NCBI RefSeq assembly: GCF_900091625.1
Contig: NZ_FMIC01000002.1
Coordinates: 310,001-374,000 of the forward strand
Source of the DNA: Micromonospora peucetia
GTDB taxonomy: Bacteria; Actinomycetota; Actinomycetes; Mycobacteriales; Micromonosporaceae
Direction: 5' to 3'
Length of the DNA stretch: 64,000 nucleotides
In this document: in pieces, positions 1-8,259 of the stretch
How positions within the stretch are numbered: position 1 is the stretch's first letter
Layout: every line of letters starts with the position of its first letter
The notes under the pieces: generated by a model
Told to the model about the DNA's origin: nothing
The model's input: only the letters and a program-made list of their open reading frames with translations
The model's database searches: none
Translations under genes and position numbers: made by a program

Positions 1-88
1 CGGCGGCGGCGCGCAGGTCGTCGAGGGTGTCGGCCCGCGGCGGGATGAACTTCTGCGCGCCCGGCGCGGTCTCGGTCTGCTCGGCCAT
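1..88 (-). CDS. Uracil-DNA glycosylase, UdgX-like (5' end only)
   Basis: Only the first 29 codons lie in the window; the gene continues beyond base 1. The peptide begins MAEQTETAPGAQKFIPPRA and continues with DTLDDLRAAA. This resembles the N-terminus of actinobacterial UdgX-type family-4 uracil-DNA glycosylases, which start with a GAQ-F-P segment followed by an LxxLxxAAxxC helix. Proteins of that family bind uracil-containing DNA, and UdgX forms a covalent complex with it. The catalytic motifs and iron-sulfur cysteines lie outside the window, so the call rests on N-terminal similarity alone. The ATG at 88 is the only obvious start. Confidence 0.45.
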   Translation of the reverse strand, partial: MAEQTETAPGAQKFIPPRADTLDDLRAAA

Positions 89-236
89 GGCGACTGTTCT
101 ACCCCGCGCGGGAGGGAACACGCGCGGGGACCCGCCGAGCGGGACACACCGGTGTGAACAAAGTGGACGGTGTGGGCGGAGTGACGACACGGCGTCGCCC
201 GCACCGGGCCGTCCGGGGTCGCCTCGGGCTCCCCGC

Positions 237-1577
237 TCACGCCGTGAAGCCGGCGGCCGGGGCGGGCCGGACCGCCCGGGCCACCGCCGCCGCCAGCGCC
301 GGGATCTCCGCCTCGTCGAGCGAGCTGACGGTGATCCGCAGCGCCGGCGGGCCGGCGATCCGGTTGAGAGCGCCGGGCGCGACCGCCCAGCCGGCGTCCC
401 GCAGCGCGGTCAGCACGCTGGTCTCGTCGTCGACCGGCAGCCAGACGTTGATGCCGCTGCGACCGTGGGCGACCAGGCCGTGGTCGGCGAGCGCCCCGAT
501 CAGCGCCGTGCGCCGCCGCTCGTAGCTGCCGGCGGCCCGGTCCACCAGCCGGGCCACGGCGGGGTCGCGCCAGAGCGCCAGGACCAGCCGTTGCAGCACC
601 GTGGAGACCCAGCCGGCGCCGACCCGGGCCCGCCCGGCCACCCGGGCCACCGTGGTCTCGTCGCCCACCAGCACGGCCAGCCGCAGGTCCGGGCCGAACG
701 GCTTGCTCACCGAGCGTACGAAGGCCCACGTCGGGGTCGCCCCCGCGAGCGGGTGCAGCGGTACGCGGGCCAGCTCAGCGGCGTGGTCGTCCTCGATCAG
801 CAGCAGGTCGGACCGGCCGGCGAGCAGGGCCCGTAACTCCCTGGCCCGCTCGGCGGAGATCGCCGCGCCGGTGGGGTTCTGGGCCCGACTCGTCACGATC
901 AGTGCCCGCGCGCCGGCGGCGAGGGCGGCGGCGACCCCGCCGGCGAGCGGACCGTCGTCGTCGACCGGCACGCCGATCGGCCGCAGCCCGAGCGCGGCCA
1001 CCAGGTCGAGCAGGTTGGCCCAGCCCGGGTCCTCGACCGCAACCGCGTCCCCGGGGCGCAGGTGTGCGCCGAGCAGCCGCTCGATGCCGTCCAGCGCGCC
1101 GCCGGTGACGGTCAGCTCCGCCGCCGGCACGCCGTCGGCGGCCAGCCGCTCGCGGGCCGCCTCGGCCAACTCGGGCAGCACTCCGGCAACGGGGTAGCCG
1201 ACCGACTCCCCCGCGGCGGCGGCAAGGCCGGCCAGGTGCTCCCCGAGGGGCGGCAGCAGCCGCGGGTCCGGCTCGCCCCGGGACAGGTCGCGCAGGCCGG
1301 GGGCGGTCGACGGGCGCAGCGCGGAGCGGCGGGCCGCCACCGGTGGGCGGGGCCGGATCCGGGTGCCGTGCCGCCCGGCGGTGACCACCAGGCCCCGCTG
1401 ACGCAGCTCCTGGTAGGCCCGGGCCACGGTGGCCGGGCTCACCGCGAGCTGGGCGGCGAGCTCCCGTACCGGCGGCAGCGCGTCGCCGGGAACGAGGGCA
1501 GCGGAGCGGATGCCCGATTCGATGCTGGCCGAAATCCCGGCGGCCGTCGTACCGGCGACCTGATAGCGTGCTGACAC
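237..1577 (-). CDS. MocR-family (GntR-aminotransferase) transcriptional regulator
   Basis: The 446-residue protein has a GntR winged helix-turn-helix (about residues 8-75, including LAVSPATVARAYQEL), a linker, and a fold-type I aminotransferase domain (about 100-440). The PLP-binding lysine appears to be K292 in the segment RSVSKPFGPDLR, and the conserved QNPTGA segment is present. In the MocR family the aminotransferase domain senses PLP or a PLP-amine adduct and controls DNA binding. It is divergent from a pyridoxamine-oxidase-like fusion gene with only 34 bp between start codons, so control of that gene and autoregulation are likely. The start is GTG at 1577. The true ligand cannot be told from sequence. 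Confidence 0.88.
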   Translation of the reverse strand: MSARYQVAGTTAAGISASIESGIRSAALVPGDALPPVRELAAQLAVSPATVARAYQELRQRGLVVTAGRHGTRIRPRPPVAARRSALRPSTAPGLRDLSRGEPDPRLLPPLGEHLAGLAAAAGESVGYPVAGVLPELAEAARERLAADGVPAAELTVTGGALDGIERLLGAHLRPGDAVAVEDPGWANLLDLVAALGLRPIGVPVDDDGPLAGGVAAALAAGARALIVTSRAQNPTGAAISAERARELRALLAGRSDLLLIEDDHAAELARVPLHPLAGATPTWAFVRSVSKPFGPDLRLAVLVGDETTVARVAGRARVGAGWVSTVLQRLVLALWRDPAVARLVDRAAGSYERRRTALIGALADHGLVAHGRSGINVWLPVDDETSVLTALRDAGWAVAPGALNRIAGPPALRITVSSLDEAEIPALAAAVARAVRPAPAAGFTA

Positions 1578-1611
1578 AAACCAGGGATTGTACTAGAACA
1601 AAGGTCGAGCC
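1578..1611. promoter_or_regulatory. Divergent promoter/operator between mocR-type gene and PNPOx-GNAT gene
   Basis: The 34-bp spacer holds an imperfect palindrome, TTGTACTAGAACAA, at 1588-1601. It also holds a good -10-like hexamer, TACAAT, on the minus strand, only about 10 bp before the regulator's GTG start. The mocR transcript would therefore have almost no leader. MocR proteins commonly bind short repeats overlapping such divergent promoters. A weak ribosome site, AAAGG, precedes the plus-strand ATG. The operator role is inferred from position and symmetry. Confidence 0.4.
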
Positions 1612-2856
1612 ATGTACGCACCCACCGACCGGACCACCGCCAGCCGCTCCCGGGACCGGATGAGCTACGACGAGGCCGCCGCACACGCGGTCCTCGACGA
1701 GGCGTACGACTGTGCGCTCGGGTTCACCGTCGACGGCGAGCCCCGGGTCCTACCCACCCTGCACGTCCGCGTCGACGACACCCTCTACCTGCACGGCTCC
1801 ACCGGCAGCCGGCCACTGCTCGCCGCCCGGGGCGACGGGCTGCCGGTATGCGTCGCCGTCACCCTGCTCGACGGCCTCGTCTACGGCCGCTCGCAGTTCC
1901 ACCACAGCGCCAACTACCGCTCCGTGGTCGTGCACGGCACCGCGCAACTGGTCACCGACGAGCGGGAGAAGGCCCGGGTGATGACCGCCCTGGTGGAGAA
2001 GGCCGCCCCGGGGCGCAGCACCGACAGCCGTCCCCCGTCACGCCGGGAGTTGGCCGAGACCGCCGTGCTGGCCCTGCCGCTGCGCGAAGTATCGGTCCGC
2101 GCCCGCACCGGCGGCGTACGCGAGGAGGAGACCGACCTCGCACTGCCGCACTGGGCCGGGGTGGTGCCGCTGCGGCTGACCGCCGGACTGCCCGAACCCG
2201 ACGCCGGGGTGACCGCGCCGGTGCCGGCGTACCTGCACCCGGAGACCTCGCCGTGGCTCGACCCGGCGGTGCTGCGCGGCGAGCACGTGGGGCTGGAACC
2301 GCTCGACCTGTCCCACGCCGACGAGTTGCACCCGGCCACCGACGATCCCGAGGTCTGGCGGCACCTGGGCAGCCCGGCACCGGTCGACCGGGCCGAGATG
2401 CGTGCCGTGATCGGCGCGGCGCTGGCCGCGCACCACCGGGGCGAACGGGTGCCGTGGGTGCAGCGCTGCGCGGTGACCGGCGCCGTGGTCGGCACGACCT
2501 CCTTCTACGAGGTGGACCCGCAGCGCCGGACGGTGGCCATCGGCTACACCTTCCTCGGCCGGCCCTGGTGGCGTACCGGGATCAACACGGAGGCGAAGCT
2601 GCTGCTGCTCACCCGCGCCTTCGAGGAGTTGGACGCGGTGCGGGTGGTCTGGCACACCGACATCCGCAACGAGCGCTCCCAGCGGGCGATCGAGCGCCTC
2701 GGCGCGTCCCGCGAGGGGGTGCTGCGCAGGCACAGGCAGCGCCCGGACGGCTCGTGGCGGGACACCGTGCAGTACTCGATGACCGTCGATGAGTGGCCGA
2801 ACGCACAGGCCACGCTCCGGGAAAGGCTTCGCCAGGCGGCGTCCGTGGCCTCATGA
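1612..2856 (+). CDS. Pyridoxamine 5'-phosphate oxidase-like domain fused to GNAT acetyltransferase
   Basis: The 414-residue protein has two domains. Residues about 15-210 form an FMN-binding split-barrel of the pyridoxamine-oxidase-like type, with the typical HGSTGSRPLL and FHHSANYRSVVVHG segments. Residues about 225-405 form a RimJ/RimL-like GNAT acetyltransferase, with IGYTFLGRPWWRTGINTEAK and the RNERSQRAIERLGASREG acetyl-CoA region. The stop overlaps the start of the LysE exporter gene (ATGA), and the gene lies opposite a MocR regulator. The substrate is unknown. A plausible reading is modification of an amine or amino acid that the next gene exports, but this is inference. Confidence 0.82.
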   Translation: MYAPTDRTTASRSRDRMSYDEAAAHAVLDEAYDCALGFTVDGEPRVLPTLHVRVDDTLYLHGSTGSRPLLAARGDGLPVCVAVTLLDGLVYGRSQFHHSANYRSVVVHGTAQLVTDEREKARVMTALVEKAAPGRSTDSRPPSRRELAETAVLALPLREVSVRARTGGVREEETDLALPHWAGVVPLRLTAGLPEPDAGVTAPVPAYLHPETSPWLDPAVLRGEHVGLEPLDLSHADELHPATDDPEVWRHLGSPAPVDRAEMRAVIGAALAAHHRGERVPWVQRCAVTGAVVGTTSFYEVDPQRRTVAIGYTFLGRPWWRTGINTEAKLLLLTRAFEELDAVRVVWHTDIRNERSQRAIERLGASREGVLRRHRQRPDGSWRDTVQYSMTVDEWPNAQATLRERLRQAASVAS

Positions 2857-3521
2857 TGGCGGGCGTGCTGGGCATCACCGACATCTGGACGTACGTGCTG
2901 GGCACCGTGGCGATCGTTCTGCTGCCCGGGCCCAACTCCCTCTTCGTGCTCTCCACCGCCGCGCAACGGGGCGTGGCGACCGGTTACCGGGCGGCCGGCG
3001 GGGTCTTCGTCGGCGACGGAGTGCTGATGGTCCTTTCCGCCGCCGGCGTGGCGTCACTGGTCCAGGCGTACCCGCCGCTCTTCCTCGTGATCAAGTACAC
3101 CGGTGCCGCGTACCTCGGCTATGTGGGGTTGACGATGCTGCGCGGCGCGTGGCGGCGCTGGCGGACGCGCAACGACCCGGCCACCCCGCGGCTCATCGAC
3201 GCCGCGGAGCCGGCGGCGATGCGCAGCCCGTTCCGCAAGGCGCTGGTGATCAGCCTGCTCAACCCGAAGGCGATCCTCTTCTTCGTCTCGTTCTTCATCC
3301 AGTTCGTGGACCCGGGCTACGCCTGGCCGGCGCTGTCCTTCCTGCTGCTCGGGCTGATCGCCCAGGTCACCAGCGTGCTCTACCTGACCGCGCTGATCTT
3401 CACGGGAACGTTCCTGGCGGCCCAGTTCCGCCGACGCCACCGCCTGGCCGCCGGCGCCACCACCGGCGTCGCCGCGCTCTTCCTCGGCTTCAGCCTCAAA
3501 CTGGCCACCGCCACCGCCTGA
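2853..3521 (+). CDS. LysE/RhtB-family amino-acid exporter
   Basis: About 222 residues, the normal length for LysE/RhtB translocators, with six hydrophobic segments. The N-terminal signature is visible in VLLPGPNSLFVLSTAAQRG, and a conserved NPKAILFFVSFF segment lies in the second half. The family exports amino acids or their derivatives using the proton gradient. The ATG at 2853 overlaps the upstream stop in an ATGA arrangement, so it is translationally coupled to the fusion protein. A longer in-frame start at 2793 would lie wholly inside the upstream gene and is disfavoured. Confidence 0.85.
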   Translation: MMAGVLGITDIWTYVLGTVAIVLLPGPNSLFVLSTAAQRGVATGYRAAGGVFVGDGVLMVLSAAGVASLVQAYPPLFLVIKYTGAAYLGYVGLTMLRGAWRRWRTRNDPATPRLIDAAEPAAMRSPFRKALVISLLNPKAILFFVSFFIQFVDPGYAWPALSFLLLGLIAQVTSVLYLTALIFTGTFLAAQFRRRHRLAAGATTGVAALFLGFSLKLATATA

Positions 3522-3605
3522 CCCCCACCCCCACCACCCTCACCACGCTCCGCCCTCGCGCTGCCGCGCCCCGCGCCCTCGCGCTGCCGCGCCCCCACGC
3601 TGCCG

Positions 3606-3674
3606 CGATCTTGCACTTCCTGCCCTTGTCATGGGCGGAAAGACCGATCTGTCGGGGCCCAAAGTGCAAGATCG
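3606..3674. repeat. Intergenic inverted repeat (13-bp perfect arms)
   Basis: The arms CGATCTTGCACTT (3606-3618) and AAGTGCAAGATCG (3662-3674) are exact reverse complements around a 43-nt centre that has shorter complementary pieces of its own. It sits between a plus-strand gene ending at 3521 and a minus-strand gene ending at 3765. It could serve as a bidirectional terminator or be a dispersed palindromic element. The flanks (3522-3605 and 3675-3764) are low-complexity C- or G-rich DNA without a gene. Confidence 0.7.
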
Positions 3675-3764
3675 GCGCGGCGGGGGCGGCGGGGGCGGGC
3701 GAGGGGCGCGGTGGGGGCGGCGAGGGCGCGGCGGGGGGTGGGTGGGGGGGCGGGTGGGTGGGGG

Positions 3765-4691
3765 TCAGGTGCCGTCGCCGCCGCCGGAGCCGCCGATGCC
3801 GGCTCCACCGGCGGTGCCGCCCAGTCCGAAGCCTGGTGGGACGGGCTGGTCCGGCGGGCGACTGACGTGCGCCGACTCGGAGATGGTCGCGGACCAGTCG
3901 GCGTGTGCGGCGGCTGCGGCATGCCGGTTGATCGCCGCGCGCAGCCAGGCGTCCACGGTCGCGACCCAGTCCCGCTGGTCGGCGCCCGCGTGCCAGACCC
4001 GGAACCGGCTGATGCTCTGGTGGGTGATCCCGGCCAGGGCCAGCCGCCGATCCATCCAGAGGATCACCTCCAGGCCGGCCGGGTCGGCCATGAAGATCAG
4101 CTCCAGCTCGGTGATCGGCCCGGCGTAGAGCGGCGCCACCCAGTAGCCCAACCGCTGGTGCAACGGCAGGGTCTGCGCCACCCCGGGTAGCCGCCCGTCG
4201 ACCAGGCCGGCCTGGCGCATGCTGAAGCCGAGCGTGTCGAGGGCCGCCAGGACGTGCGCCTGGGTGGGCAGCGGATGCACGAAGACCGGCACCATCGCGC
4301 CCTGGTCGAGCCGGGGCTCGACCGCCACCTCCGTACGCAGTCCCATCCTCAGGCTGAGCAGGGGCACCCCGCCGAACACGGTCACCGGGGTCTCCCACGG
4401 CAGCGACAACTCGAACGGAATCGACCGGCCCCGACCGGCCCGCAGCACGAAACCGTCGGCCACCGTCGCCTGGTGGAACTGCACCAGGCGACGGGGCGCC
4501 TCCGGGTCGTCCGGCTCAGCCGTGGTGACCAGGCCGAGCCGGACGTGCAGGACTGGTACGTCGGTGGAGCCGGCGATGACGGTGACCCGCCCCGGCAGCC
4601 GCAGCCCTGGGCGGGTGCTCGGGTTGGCCAGGGCCGTCCGCACCGACAGGCCGGTCCAGCCGGACTCGGGTGACACCCCCGTCAACCGCAC
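3765..4691 (-). CDS. Spo0M-family sporulation-control protein
   Basis: About 308 residues with an arrestin-like Spo0M fold. The N-terminal part shows TALANPSTRPGLRLPGRVTV followed by LHVRLGLVTTAEP, matching the usual opening strands, and the core contains IPFELSLPWETPVTVFGG. The C-terminus is glycine-rich and probably disordered. In Bacillus, Spo0M modulates sporulation; in actinomycetes the role is less clear. Possible starts are GTG at 4691 (used) or GTG at 4676; the longer open frame to 4982 runs through tandem repeats and is unlikely to be translated. Confidence 0.75.
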   Translation of the reverse strand: MRLTGVSPESGWTGLSVRTALANPSTRPGLRLPGRVTVIAGSTDVPVLHVRLGLVTTAEPDDPEAPRRLVQFHQATVADGFVLRAGRGRSIPFELSLPWETPVTVFGGVPLLSLRMGLRTEVAVEPRLDQGAMVPVFVHPLPTQAHVLAALDTLGFSMRQAGLVDGRLPGVAQTLPLHQRLGYWVAPLYAGPITELELIFMADPAGLEVILWMDRRLALAGITHQSISRFRVWHAGADQRDWVATVDAWLRAAINRHAAAAAHADWSATISESAHVSRPPDQPVPPGFGLGGTAGGAGIGGSGGGDGT

Positions 4692-4800
4692 GGCACTCCC
4701 CCGTCCACCACCGGGCCGACCCTGCCCAACCCCTCGCGGATCCCGCCTCAACAGGGCCCGCGGCGATCGCACAGACCACGCCCCCGGCGGGCCCGCGACG

Positions 4801-4949
4801 ATCGTCACGGACCCGCCTCGACGGACCGCCCCACTCGTCACGGACCCGCCTGGCGGACGCCTCAATCGTCGCGGACCCGCCTGGCGGACCGCCTCAATCG
4901 TCGCGGACCCGCCTCGACGGAACCGCCCCAATCGTCGCGGACTCCGCGC
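4801..4949. repeat. 32-bp tandem repeat upstream of the Spo0M gene
   Basis: Four successive units start at 4801, 4833, 4865 and 4897 (32, 32, 32 and 34 bp), followed by a truncated fifth unit from 4931. Each begins ATCGTC or ACTCGTC and contains GGACCCGCCT then GACGGACC or GGCGGACC. Degenerate related sequence extends upstream towards 4735. The whole 306-bp gap between the Spo0M start and the CBS-protein stop has no convincing gene. A 32-bp period is near three helical turns, which could matter for cooperative protein binding, but this is speculation. Confidence 0.85.
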
Positions 4950-4997
4950 GTGGCCACCCCGACTTCGACGAAGAGCGACCACCCCTCCGCTCTAATC

Positions 4998-6062
4998 TCA
5001 TCTCATGCGTCGTCCGCGCGGCACCGGGTCCGTCTCGTCGTCGAACTCGCCGATGACCTCCTCCAGCAGGTCCTCCAGCGCGACGAACCCCACCGGCCTG
5101 GTCGGCCCGGCGCCGTTGCGCACCAGCGCGAGCTGGGACTGCCGGGCCCGCATCGCCGCCACCGCCTCGGTCACCGAGGCCGACGCCGGCAGGGTGAAGG
5201 CACTGGTCATCAGGTCACCCGCCGTGAGCGGGCGCCCCGTGGTGGTGGCCCGGACCGCCTCCCGGACGTGAACCAGGCCGCAGACGTCGTCGTTGGCATC
5301 CAGCACCGCCAGGCGCGACCGGCCGCTGTCGCGGCTGACCTGCTCGATCCGGTCGGCCCCCTCGTCGCGGCGCACCGTCACCATCTGGTCGAACGGCTCC
5401 ATCACCTGCGCAACCGTGGTGCCCTGCAACTCCAGCATGCTGGTCAGCAACCGGTGCTGCTCCACGCCGAGCAGCCCGTGCTCGCGGGACTGCTCCAGCA
5501 GCATGCGCAGCTCGTCGGGGCCGTGCACCTGGGCGAGCTGGTCCTGCGGGTTGACCTTGACCAGCCGCAACATCGCGTTGGCCATGGCGTTCATCACCGA
5601 CAGCACCGGCCGGGCGACCCGCGCGAAGGCACGGAACGGCAGGGCCAGCAGCACCGCCGAACGCTCCGGGTCGGTGATCGCCCAGGATTTCGGCGCCATC
5701 TCGCCGACCACCAGGTGCAGGAAGGTGACGACGCTGAGCGCGAAGATCAGCGCGATCACGTGACTCGCGGCGTCCGGCAGCCCGACCGCGTGCAGCAGCG
5801 GGCTCAGCAGGTGCTCGATCGCCGGTTCGGCGAGCGCGCCGAGACCCAGCGTGCAGAGGGTGATGCCGAGCTGGGCGCCGGCGAGCATCAGCGACAGCTC
5901 GCGTACGCCCTCCAACGCGGCCTTGGCGGCCCGCCCGCCACCGGCGGCGGCGTGCTCCAGTCGGTAACGCTTGCTGGCCACCAGGGCGAACTCGGCGGCC
6001 ACGAAGAAGCCGTTCAACGCCAGCAGGATCACCGACGTGAAGAGCGCGACGCCGGGGCTCAT
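4998..6062 (-). CDS. CNNM/DUF21 membrane protein with CBS pair (short paralogue)
   Basis: The 354-residue protein has an N-terminal DUF21 membrane domain (about residues 1-185, starting MSPGVALFTSVILLALNGFF and containing GAQLGITLCTLGLGALAEP) and then two CBS modules (about 205-340). It ends soon after the CBS pair, so it lacks the C-terminal CorC_HlyC domain of its neighbour. The family (YfjD/CorB/CNNM-like) is linked to magnesium or cobalt homeostasis; older names call it hemolysin. Its start overlaps the stop of the upstream paralogue by 4 bp (ATGA), implying a two-subunit operon. Confidence 0.9.
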   Translation of the reverse strand: MSPGVALFTSVILLALNGFFVAAEFALVASKRYRLEHAAAGGGRAAKAALEGVRELSLMLAGAQLGITLCTLGLGALAEPAIEHLLSPLLHAVGLPDAASHVIALIFALSVVTFLHLVVGEMAPKSWAITDPERSAVLLALPFRAFARVARPVLSVMNAMANAMLRLVKVNPQDQLAQVHGPDELRMLLEQSREHGLLGVEQHRLLTSMLELQGTTVAQVMEPFDQMVTVRRDEGADRIEQVSRDSGRSRLAVLDANDDVCGLVHVREAVRATTTGRPLTAGDLMTSAFTLPASASVTEAVAAMRARQSQLALVRNGAGPTRPVGFVALEDLLEEVIGEFDDETDPVPRGRRMR

Positions 6063-7408
6063 GCGGACACCTCCCCGGGCTCGGCGATCCGCAGCCGCAC
6101 GGAATCGGCCACGTGCCGGTCGACGGCCAGCACCTCGACCAGGGCGCGCGGCTCGGCCGCGCCGCCCTCGCCGTCGGCCGGCAGGCTGATCTCCAGCCGG
6201 TCACCGACCTCGGGCACCCGCCCCAGCTCCCGCATGACCAGGCCGGAGAGCGTGTCGTACTCCGGGGCCTCGGGCAGCGCGATGCCGGTGCTGTCGGCGA
6301 CCTCGTCGATACGCCAGCGGGCCGGCACCACCCAGGAGCCGTCCTCCTGCCGGGCCGGGGCCCGCTCCGGCGGGTCGTCCTCGTCCCGGATCGGGCCGAC
6401 GAGTTCCTCGGCGATGTCCTCCAGCGTGATCACGCCGGCGAAGCCGCCGTACTCGTCGACCACGCAGGCCAGCTGCCGGTGACCGGAGCGCAGCCGGTCC
6501 AGCACCGTAGGCAGCGGCAGCGTCTCCGGCACCAGCAACGGTGGCCCGGCGACCGCACTGACCGGGGTGGTCGCGCGCTGCTCCGGGGGTACGCCGAGCA
6601 CGTCGGCGATGCCGACGACGCCGACCAGGTCGTCGACGCCCTCGGTGCCACGCACCGGGAAGCGGGACTTGCCCGTGTCCAACAGCTCGACGACCCGGCT
6701 GAGCGGCTCGTGCGCCCGTACGGTGTGCACGTCGACACGGGGCACCATGGCCTCACCCGCGGTCAGCCCGCGGAAGTCGAGCCCTCGGTCGAGCAGCGTG
6801 GACATCTCGGCGGTCAGGTGCCCCTCCTGGCGGGACTCGGCGATGATCTGTTCCAGGTCCTGCGGAGTGGCGCCGCTGGGCAACTCCTCGATCGGCTCGA
6901 TGCCGATACGGCGTAGCAGCCGGACCGCGGCGCGGTCGAAGAGTTTGATCAGTGGACCGGCGATCCTGAGGTAGATCAGGGTGGAGCGGCTCAGGGCCTT
7001 CGCGAGTTGCTCGGGCCGGGCGATGGCGAGGTTCTTCGGGGCGAGCTCGCCGAGCACCATCTGCACCACGGTGGCGAGGGTCAGGGCGAGGACGAGTGAG
7101 AGCGGCAGGCTGACCGCCGTGGAGACGCCGGCCACCCCGAGCAGCTCGGCCAGCCCCGCGCCGAGGAACGGCTCGGCGACGTAACCGACCAGCAGGGCGG
7201 TGACGGTGATGCCGAGCTGGGCGCCGGACAGCATGAACGACAGCCGTCCGGTCACCTCCAACGCCCGGGCGGCCGACTGGTCACCGTCGTCGGCGAGCTG
7301 CTTGAGCCGCCCCCGGTCGACGGCGACGTAGCCGAACTCCTGGGCCACGAAGTAACCGGTGGCGACGGTGAGCACGATGATGAGTAGAAGACCAACGACG
7401 ATCAACAC
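6059..7408 (-). CDS. CNNM/DUF21 membrane protein with CBS pair and CorC_HlyC domain
   Basis: The 449-residue protein has a DUF21 domain (about 1-195; GYFVAQEFGYVAVDRGRLKQ and SGAQLGITVTALLVGYVAEP), two CBS modules (about 215-345) and a C-terminal CorC_HlyC domain (about 355-440; WRIDEVADSTGIALPEAPEY). It is the longer partner of the downstream gene and is co-translated with it. Such pairs are common in actinobacteria and are thought to form heteromeric transport or efflux complexes for divalent cations. ATG start at 7408. The 246-bp gap between this gene and mnhG has no supportable gene. Confidence 0.9.
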   Translation of the reverse strand: MLIVVGLLLIIVLTVATGYFVAQEFGYVAVDRGRLKQLADDGDQSAARALEVTGRLSFMLSGAQLGITVTALLVGYVAEPFLGAGLAELLGVAGVSTAVSLPLSLVLALTLATVVQMVLGELAPKNLAIARPEQLAKALSRSTLIYLRIAGPLIKLFDRAAVRLLRRIGIEPIEELPSGATPQDLEQIIAESRQEGHLTAEMSTLLDRGLDFRGLTAGEAMVPRVDVHTVRAHEPLSRVVELLDTGKSRFPVRGTEGVDDLVGVVGIADVLGVPPEQRATTPVSAVAGPPLLVPETLPLPTVLDRLRSGHRQLACVVDEYGGFAGVITLEDIAEELVGPIRDEDDPPERAPARQEDGSWVVPARWRIDEVADSTGIALPEAPEYDTLSGLVMRELGRVPEVGDRLEISLPADGEGGAAEPRALVEVLAVDRHVADSVRLRIAEPGEVSA

Positions 7409-7654
7409 GGGTCGCTCAGGGCTCCCGGGGACGTCGGGGTCGGGATACGCCGGGCAGGACCCGGCTGGCTACTGCTGCCCTCCTGGGCAGAAGAGTCGAT
7501 CATGTGGCCCATTTTATCGGGCGCGGCTGGATGTCCGCTGAGGGTAGCGCCGAAGGCCCCGACGTCCGGTTCGCCGGGTGAAAGCAAGGTTTCCTTCCTT
7601 TCACCCCAGCCCGCACGAGTCACCCAGCCCGCACGGGGCGCGGGGGCGCGGCGG

Positions 7655-7987
7655 TCAGCGGTCGGCGAGTTCGTCGGCGTCGAGCAGGGCCGGGTCGACC
7701 CGGCCGGTGCGGTAGGCGGCTCGGCCGATCATCTGTGCCGCCACCGGGGCGGTGGCCAGCTGGAAGATCCCGACCAGCGCCACCATGCCCAGGTCGGCCG
7801 GGGTACGCAGCCGCAGGGCCAGGCCGAGCAGCAGGAGCAGCACCCCGAGCACCTGCGGCTTGGTCGCGGCGTGCATCCGGTCCAGGGTGCCCGGGAAGCG
7901 CAGCACCCCGATCCCCGCGGCGAGGCTCAGCAGGGCGCCGACCACCAGGCAGCCGCCGCCCAACCAGTCGGCCAGCGTGCCCCACAT
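7655..7987 (-). CDS. mnhG: Na+/H+ antiporter subunit G
   Basis: 110 residues with three hydrophobic helices and the family segment GIGVLRFPGTLDRMHAATKP, which is diagnostic for MnhG/MrpG/PhaG. It is the last gene of a six-gene Mrp-type antiporter operon that exchanges sodium or potassium for protons across the cytoplasmic membrane. Its ATG overlaps the stop of mnhF by a single base (TGATG), so translation is coupled. A hydrophilic C-terminal tail of about 20 residues follows the last helix. Confidence 0.93.
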   Translation of the reverse strand: MWGTLADWLGGGCLVVGALLSLAAGIGVLRFPGTLDRMHAATKPQVLGVLLLLLGLALRLRTPADLGMVALVGIFQLATAPVAAQMIGRAAYRTGRVDPALLDADELADR

Positions 7988-8256
7988 CAGGCCTCCCCGT
8001 CCTCGCGGACGGCGAAGCGGACCAGCGACACCGAACCGACGAAGCCGAGCATGGAGAGCGCCACCAGTACCGGCAGGGTGGTGGCGTGGCGGTTCACCGC
8101 GGCCTCCGCACCGACGGCGCCCACCATGGTGGCGAGCAGCATGTCGGCGGCGACCACCCGGTCGATCAGCGACGGCCCCCGGTAGAGCCGGATCAGGGCC
8201 AGCAGCGCGGTCACCGAGAACAGGGTGGTGAGGGTGACGGCGAGGAACGTGGTCAC
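7987..8256 (-). CDS. mnhF: Na+/H+ antiporter subunit F
   Basis: 89 residues and three transmembrane helices. The segment RLYRGPSLIDRVVAADML matches the conserved RGP-x-DR-x-A-D signature of MrpF/MnhF. This subunit is essential for assembly of the hetero-oligomeric Mrp complex. It lies 3 bp after the mnhE stop and 1 bp overlapping mnhG, in the standard E-F-G order. Confidence 0.93.
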   Translation of the reverse strand: MTTFLAVTLTTLFSVTALLALIRLYRGPSLIDRVVAADMLLATMVGAVGAEAAVNRHATTLPVLVALSMLGFVGSVSLVRFAVREDGEA

Positions 8257-8259
8257 GGG

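Noticed and set aside
7409..7654. A small minus-strand frame between mnhG and the CNNM gene
   Set aside because: No ribosome site, no conserved features and composition unlike neighbouring proteins.
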